Part shown: piece by piece, positions 13,460 through 17,973 of the stretch | How the letters are laid out: each line of letters begins with the position of its first letter | Numbering within the stretch: position 1 is the stretch's first letter | Assembly (NCBI GenBank): GCA_964414925.1 | Contig: CAYPXV010000024.1 | Location: forward strand, 1-17,973 | Origin: PeH17 sp964414925 | GTDB lineage: Bacteria > Bacillota > Clostridia > Christensenellales > CAG-138 | DNA: 17,973 nucleotides | Direction of reading: 5' to 3' | Position numbers and translations under genes: made by a program | The notes under the pieces: generated by a model | Database searches by the model: none | The model's input: only the letters and a program-made list of their open reading frames with translations | Told to the model about the DNA's origin: nothing

Positions 13460-14928
13460 TGTCGAGTGATTCGAGAAATTCATCATATCGCAGCGAACAT
13501 GTTCCGCATTCCTCGGCAAATCATTCAAAAGACTTTTCGGCTCTTAACGACGATGCGCCGGGTATTGATGCGGGTCAGATGATAAGCGATGCACTTAGAA
13601 TGTTCATCTCCAATTGGTGGCTCTTTATTTTGAGCGCAATTGTGGCGTGCTCTCTTTTATGCTTCAAAACTTATAAAAGTTTCCGTCCGATTTATCAGTC
13701 GAAAGCAACTTTTACGGTCAATGTTGTCGGTGTTTCCGGAACAAGCGGAGCTTACTATTCGCAAAGTACCGCAGAGCAACTTTCAAAAACCTTTCCCGCC
13801 ATTTTGACAAGCGGCATTATCGAAACCTATGTTTGTGAGGATTTGGGCATAAAAAGTCTCAATGCAAGCATTAATGCTTACGTTGAAGGCTCAACTGCTC
13901 TGTTTACTATCGAAACTACCGCAACAGACCCCGATACGGCGTTCGGTGTTCTTAAATCGGTCATAAAAGTTTATCCCGATGTCGCTCTGTTTGTAGTAGG
14001 CAATACCGAACTTAATTTGATTAGCGAACCCCAGCTTGCAACTTCCCCGATTAATTCGATTAACTATGTTGCTTCAGTCGAAAAAGGTCTTGCGATAGCC
14101 CTTCTTCTTAGTATATTAGTGGCTTTCGTACTCTCGGTTACCGATAAAACCGTGAGAAGTTCCGATGATATCAAGCGAATAATCAGCTTGCGCTGCATAG
14201 GTAATATCCCGTTTGCACGTTCGATAAAACACGGAAAACGTCGTGAGTTTACGTCGATAGAAAAGGAGACAACGTCGAGAAATTTCGTCGATGCGGTCAA
14301 TCTTATCGGTACCAGAATCGAAAAATCAATGCAAAGTAATAATGAAAAAGTTCTGCTCATTGCTTCTTCCGTTCCGGGTGAGGGCAAAACAACCGTAACG
14401 GTAAATCTTGCTTTGGCACTTGCAATGCGCGGCAACAAGGTTATCATCGTTGACTGCGATATAAGAAAGCCCACAACTATAGGTGATTTTAAATTTACGA
14501 CGAATAAGGGTCTTGTGGACTTTTTGCTCGGTCAGGCGAGAATTGACGAAATTATCAGTAAAGCAAATGATAATCTGGATGTCATTAACGGAGTCAGAAA
14601 CAGCGAAGATGCCGCCGAATTGTTCCAGACACCCGCAATGGCGAACCTTATAGATAAACTTAAAAACTACTATGACTTTGTCATACTCGATTCACCGCCT
14701 ACCGTTATAATGGCTGATACCTCGGTTATCGCTCCGCTTGCCGATTCGATCGTGTACGTTGCATGCCAGAACTATACTAGAAAGAGTAGCATCATAGACG
14801 GTATGACGATTATTTCCAACTCGGATACACGTTGTATAGGCTATGTTATGAATAACAGCTCGAATGTTTATAATAACAGATATGAATACGGAAATTCGTA
14901 TTACAGCAACTATAAGCATACGTATTAG
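13459..14928 (+). CDS. Wzz/BY-kinase fusion, catalytically competent motifs (CpsCD/Wzc-like)
   Basis: A 489-residue tyrosine kinase with the same layout as its upstream neighbour: soluble Ser-rich start (1-50), helix 1 (53-70), Wzz-type external region (about 71-207), helix 2 (208-227), kinase domain (about 265-465) and a Tyr tail. Nucleotide motifs are canonical: Walker A SSVPGEGKTT (303-312), Walker A' VDCDIRKP (331-338) with Asp332 and Asp334, and Walker B VILDSPP (408-414). Seven tyrosines crowd the last 19 residues. However, the helix that should carry EX2RX2R aligns without gaps as D278-x2-N281-x2-G284, so both Arg are lost. The ATG overlaps the previous stop (TGATG). A GTG three bases earlier has better spacing (7 nt) from GAGGAGG and would add one Met. 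It is likely the active partner in polysaccharide control. Confidence 0.93.
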   Translation: MSSDSRNSSYRSEHVPHSSANHSKDFSALNDDAPGIDAGQMISDALRMFISNWWLFILSAIVACSLLCFKTYKSFRPIYQSKATFTVNVVGVSGTSGAYYSQSTAEQLSKTFPAILTSGIIETYVCEDLGIKSLNASINAYVEGSTALFTIETTATDPDTAFGVLKSVIKVYPDVALFVVGNTELNLISEPQLATSPINSINYVASVEKGLAIALLLSILVAFVLSVTDKTVRSSDDIKRIISLRCIGNIPFARSIKHGKRREFTSIEKETTSRNFVDAVNLIGTRIEKSMQSNNEKVLLIASSVPGEGKTTVTVNLALALAMRGNKVIIVDCDIRKPTTIGDFKFTTNKGLVDFLLGQARIDEIISKANDNLDVINGVRNSEDAAELFQTPAMANLIDKLKNYYDFVILDSPPTVIMADTSVIAPLADSIVYVACQNYTRKSSIIDGMTIISNSDTRCIGYVMNNSSNVYNNRYEYGNSYYSNYKHTY

Positions 14929-14946
14929 TAAAAGGAGGATGCACTA

Positions 14947-16695
14947 ATGGACGAAAAAAAACCCGAAACCTACGACTGTAACGCAGAATATCTCCGCTGG
15001 CTGGATAGTGCTTGCGATGATGAGATTGTTTCTCAACTAAAACAAATGAAGGATAACCCTTCCTTAATCACCGAAAGCTTCTATACCGATCTTTCATTCG
15101 GTACTGCCGGGTTGAGAGGTATTATCGGTGCGGGGACAAATCGAATGAATCGCTATGTCGTAAGACGCGCAAGCGCAGGTCTTGCTAAATATCTTTTGAC
15201 TTATAAAAGTGCCAAAGAACACGGCGTTGCAATTGCTTACGATTCAAGAAATTATTCAAAGGAGTTTGCACTTGAAACAGCTTTGACAATTGCTGCGTTT
15301 GGCATAAAATGCTTCCTTTATTCAACTTTGCACAGCGTTCCTCAGCTCTCTTTCGCAGTTCGTGAATTGGGCTGCATTGCAGGTGTTGTTATTACGGCAA
15401 GCCATAATCCACCCGAGTATAACGGTTACAAGGTCTATTGGTCAAACGGTTGCCAGGTAGCTCCCAAACAAGCTGATGCTATTTTCGAAAACATCAAAGA
15501 AACGGATTACTTTTCGGTTCAGCCGTTATCATATCAAGATGCTGTCGATAGGGGACTTGTTATTTCCGTAGGTGAACAGCTGGATGAACTTTATTATAAA
15601 AGAATAATGAGTTTTGTATTAAGACCCGAGTTCATTAAAGCACACGGCAGTGATATTTCCATAGTCTATTCCCCGTTGCACGGAAGCGGTTTGACCCCTG
15701 TCACGACTGTTCTGAACCGCATGGGCATATCAAAAGTCTATGTTGTTGAAGAACAAGCTCAGCCCGACGGACGTTTTCCCACCGTCAAAGCCCCGAATCC
15801 CGAAGATCCGAAGGCTTTTGCTCTCGGCAAGGTTCTTGCGGATAGGGTAGGTGCGGATATTATCCTGGCAACAGACCCCGATGCGGACAGACTCGGTGCT
15901 GCGGTGCGTTCTCCCGACGGCTTTGTTACTTTGACGGGAAATCAAATAGCCTGCATATTGCTTGAGTACATACTTAAAACAAGGAAAGAATTACACACTC
16001 TGCCCGAAAATGCTTTTGCGGTAAAATCAGTGGTAAGTACATCCCTTGCCGATGCGATTTGTGCCGATTATAATGTAGAACTTAAAAATGTACTCACAGG
16101 ATTCCGTTTTATCGGAGAAATGATTGATAAACTTCAGTGCGAAAATAAGGTGTTCGTCTTTGGATTCGAAGAAAGTTTCGGTTTCTTGGCAGGAGATCAT
16201 GTCCGTGATAAGGACGCTGTTTGCGCCGCCGCATTGATTGCCGAAGCCGCAATTTATTACGCAAGCTTCGGAAAAACCCTCTACGATGTCTTGAATGATA
16301 TCTACGAAAAATACGGCTACTATATGGAAAAAACCGTCTCATACTCACTCTCGGGTAAGGAGGGAATGGAGCGTATAGCATTCGCCATGAGTTCTTTGCG
16401 TGCTAATCCGCCGTCTGCTTTCGAAGGTGAAAAGGTCATTGCATTCGAGGATATGAAGTTTGCAGTACATCACGATTGCATTAATAACGTCTGCTCTAAA
16501 CTCGATTATCCCCGGTCGGATGTTTTGCGTTTCCTGTTGCCAGATTGTGCATGGCTTATCGTCAGACCCAGCGGTACAGAACCTAAACTTAAACTCTATT
16601 GCGGCGTTATGCAACAAGATGCCCGCATGAGTAAGCAGAGATTGGATAAACTGCTCAACGCTGCCGATAATTTACTTTCATCCTACTTGAAGTAA
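14947..16695 (+). CDS. pgcA: Alpha-phosphohexomutase (phosphoglucomutase/phosphomannomutase)
   Basis: A 582-residue cytoplasmic enzyme that interconverts hexose-6-phosphate and hexose-1-phosphate, feeding nucleotide-sugar synthesis. All four family signatures are present: the phosphoserine loop TASHNPPEYNG (150-160, Ser152), the metal loop DPDADRLG (310-317), the sugar-specificity loop GFEES (406-410) and the phosphate loop RPSGTEPK (540-547). Length and the SFGTAGLRG start (50-58) match the long type of Firmicute phosphoglucomutase such as PgcA; the GFEES loop supports glucose over glucosamine. The ATG at 14947 has AAAGGAGG 8 nt upstream and lies 18 nt after the second kinase. It is the last gene of the operon, and linkage to two Wzz/BY-kinases suggests it serves surface polysaccharide. 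The symbol is by family; a mannose role cannot be excluded. Confidence 0.95.
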   Translation: MDEKKPETYDCNAEYLRWLDSACDDEIVSQLKQMKDNPSLITESFYTDLSFGTAGLRGIIGAGTNRMNRYVVRRASAGLAKYLLTYKSAKEHGVAIAYDSRNYSKEFALETALTIAAFGIKCFLYSTLHSVPQLSFAVRELGCIAGVVITASHNPPEYNGYKVYWSNGCQVAPKQADAIFENIKETDYFSVQPLSYQDAVDRGLVISVGEQLDELYYKRIMSFVLRPEFIKAHGSDISIVYSPLHGSGLTPVTTVLNRMGISKVYVVEEQAQPDGRFPTVKAPNPEDPKAFALGKVLADRVGADIILATDPDADRLGAAVRSPDGFVTLTGNQIACILLEYILKTRKELHTLPENAFAVKSVVSTSLADAICADYNVELKNVLTGFRFIGEMIDKLQCENKVFVFGFEESFGFLAGDHVRDKDAVCAAALIAEAAIYYASFGKTLYDVLNDIYEKYGYYMEKTVSYSLSGKEGMERIAFAMSSLRANPPSAFEGEKVIAFEDMKFAVHHDCINNVCSKLDYPRSDVLRFLLPDCAWLIVRPSGTEPKLKLYCGVMQQDARMSKQRLDKLLNAADNLLSSYLK

Positions 16696-16722
16696 AATAA
16701 ATTTTAATTTAATAACAGTAAT

Positions 16723-16756
16723 AAAATGACTACCGACTGAACGGTAGCCATTTTTT
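16723..16756. terminator. Bidirectional terminator between the mutase and the ABC permease
   Basis: AAAATG-A-CTACCG and CGGTAG-C-CATTTT form a 12-pair stem with one mismatch and the loop ACTGAA. On the plus strand the stem ends in six T; on the minus strand it ends in TTTTATT. It lies between two convergent genes and can serve both. Confidence 0.85.
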
Positions 16757-16774
16757 AGTGCCGAGATTACCTTT

Positions 16775-17973
16775 TTACAGTGGCAAATCCTTCTTCGTAA
16801 AGTAAACGGAGCCGAGTACATATCCGATTAAACCCGATGCACCTAATACGATGAATTTCCAAATAAATGCGTTTGTTCCGTCAATTACGGAAATAACATC
16901 GAATAGCGATATCACGGTCGCATAATTAAAGTTGTTCAATGCTTCCAGTCGAATAACCGACGGAATTACGGGGCTTCCGAATAATCCGAGCATTGCCGCA
17001 ACGAGTGCGAAAATCGAAAGCCCTCCGCCTATCGCCATTGAACGTTTGCTGCGATTGAATACGCAGGAAGTGAAGAAACATAGCCCCGAAAGAGCCAATA
17101 GTACAAGAAATGCTCCGACATTCAGCAGAATCAGGTTTGTATAAGTCAGCTTTACTTCTTCCGTTATCAGTGATAAGCATACACAGCCCGTTGCCGTTGT
17201 CAAGGAGAACATTGCCAAAAGTGAACCTATCAAGTATGTTGCCTGCGTAAATACAACACTGCTCCTTTTGGTTGAGGTTGAAAGCACGTATGCCATTGAA
17301 CCACTGTCTACCTGTCCGGCAATCAGATTGTTGGATGCCATTATCATGTAAATAATCGGCAAAAGCAATCCTGCTAATTTATAGAAAATCGACCCGACAA
17401 TAAGTGAATAAAGATCCATTTGTCCGATTTCCTCAAGTGCATCGGAAACTTCATTGGGCAAAGTGGAAAGAAAACTTGCGGAAATACTTTCGGTAAGGTA
17501 TTCTTTCTTTTCGATAACAGCATTTATATATGAATCTTCACTTTCAAATTTGCCCTCCCCATATTGTGAAGACAACAGCTCAAGCTCATATTCAAGTCTT
17601 CCTTGATATGTTACAATGGCGGTATTTGACATGTGCTTTATCGAATCATATGTATAATTAAAAGATTCATATTTTTCCTCCGTAACTCCGTAATCGGAAA
17701 GCGCATCAAGAAGTGTTTCCATTGCTTCGGGTTTTGTCATATTTCCTGCCAGAAATATAGCGGCGCAGTTACATGCTCTTTCTTTACGATAATCGCTTCT
17801 TTCCTCCGAAAGCAAATATGTTTCGATATCTTCGCCGCTAATATGCTCGATGAGTGATATGAAATCATAATCGGCAGGCACTTCTTCGCCGTTTTCAATG
17901 AAAAAGTCGTCAAACATTCCGTTCGGGTTCAGTGTGTACATTACAATACCCGTCATCTCCGATGATTCTTTTG
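16775..17973 (-). CDS. ABC-2 type transporter permease, 5' end beyond right edge
   Basis: At least 399 codons, open to the right edge. The first ATG (17956) is probably internal: GGAG abuts it with no spacing, the frame continues upstream without a stop, and the expected first membrane helix of such permeases is missing. About 180 polar residues come first, probably external. Then come five helices (counted from the ATG at 17956: about 184-206, 236-264, 273-299, 307-325 and 365-386). The motif GQVDSGSMAYVLSTSTKRSSVVFTQ (214-238) is the cytoplasmic ATPase-contact segment of ABC-2 exporters, so one N-terminal helix would complete the usual six. The ATPase gene should lie beyond the window. It is convergent with the mutase and unrelated to the operon on its left. 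Confidence 0.85.
   Translation of the reverse strand, partial: KESSEMTGIVMYTLNPNGMFDDFFIENGEEVPADYDFISLIEHISGEDIETYLLSEERSDYRKERACNCAAIFLAGNMTKPEAMETLLDALSDYGVTEEKYESFNYTYDSIKHMSNTAIVTYQGRLEYELELLSSQYGEGKFESEDSYINAVIEKKEYLTESISASFLSTLPNEVSDALEEIGQMDLYSLIVGSIFYKLAGLLLPIIYMIMASNNLIAGQVDSGSMAYVLSTSTKRSSVVFTQATYLIGSLLAMFSLTTATGCVCLSLITEEVKLTYTNLILLNVGAFLVLLALSGLCFFTSCVFNRSKRSMAIGGGLSIFALVAAMLGLFGSPVIPSVIRLEALNNFNYATVISLFDVISVIDGTNAFIWKFIVLGASGLIGYVLGSVYFTKKDLPL

Noticed and set aside
14064..14474. 136-residue minus-strand frame
   Set aside because: It is a shadow of the second BY-kinase, covering its Walker A region on the opposite strand.

Overview
The window looks like chromosomal DNA from a low-to-moderate G+C Gram-positive anaerobe of the Clostridia, probably close to Ruminococcus/Oscillospiraceae. 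The reasons are strong AGGAGG-type ribosome sites, sigma-A promoters with 17-nt spacers, a VanW-family protein, a YtrA-type GntR/ABC operon, a dockerin-bearing secreted enzyme and CpsD-like tyrosine kinases. This is inferred from gene content; no marker gene fixes the taxon. No phage, insertion sequence or CRISPR array was seen.

Left part (1-5126). A lipoprotein gene (foldase-like, cut by the left edge) and a VanW-family membrane protein lie on the minus strand, each with its own promoter. A plus-strand tRNA-Thr(GGT) with promoter and terminator follows. Next is a minus-strand two-component system (OmpR-type regulator plus a histidine kinase with almost no extracellular sensor). Its promoter is overlapped by a perfect 19-bp inverted repeat. 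A YjdF/DUF2238-like membrane protein is read the other way.

Middle (5250-9906). A minus-strand operon encodes a YtrA-type GntR repressor, an ABC ATPase and a large ABC-2 permease with an external domain of about 500 residues. An inverted repeat straddles its promoter. Upstream, also on the minus strand, is a secreted NlpC/P60 peptidase with a dockerin module at its N-terminus.

Right part (10024-17973). A 60-residue protein ending in QDADDL, possibly leaderless, precedes a strong promoter. That promoter drives a five-gene plus-strand operon: a lipoprotein, a membrane-anchored Ig-like-repeat protein, two consecutive Wzz/BY-kinase fusion proteins, and an alpha-phosphohexomutase. It ends at a bidirectional terminator. 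The operon looks like part of a surface-polysaccharide control unit: the mutase supplies sugar-1-phosphate and the kinases regulate assembly or export. The window closes with a minus-strand ABC-2 permease cut by the right edge.

The most interesting observation is the kinase pair. The first has lost the Walker A' aspartates and part of the P-loop but keeps the EX2RX2R oligomerisation motif. The second keeps all nucleotide-binding motifs but has lost the arginines of EX2RX2R. Such complementary loss suggests an obligate hetero-oligomer of pseudokinase and kinase. All calls come from reading the sequence, with no database search.
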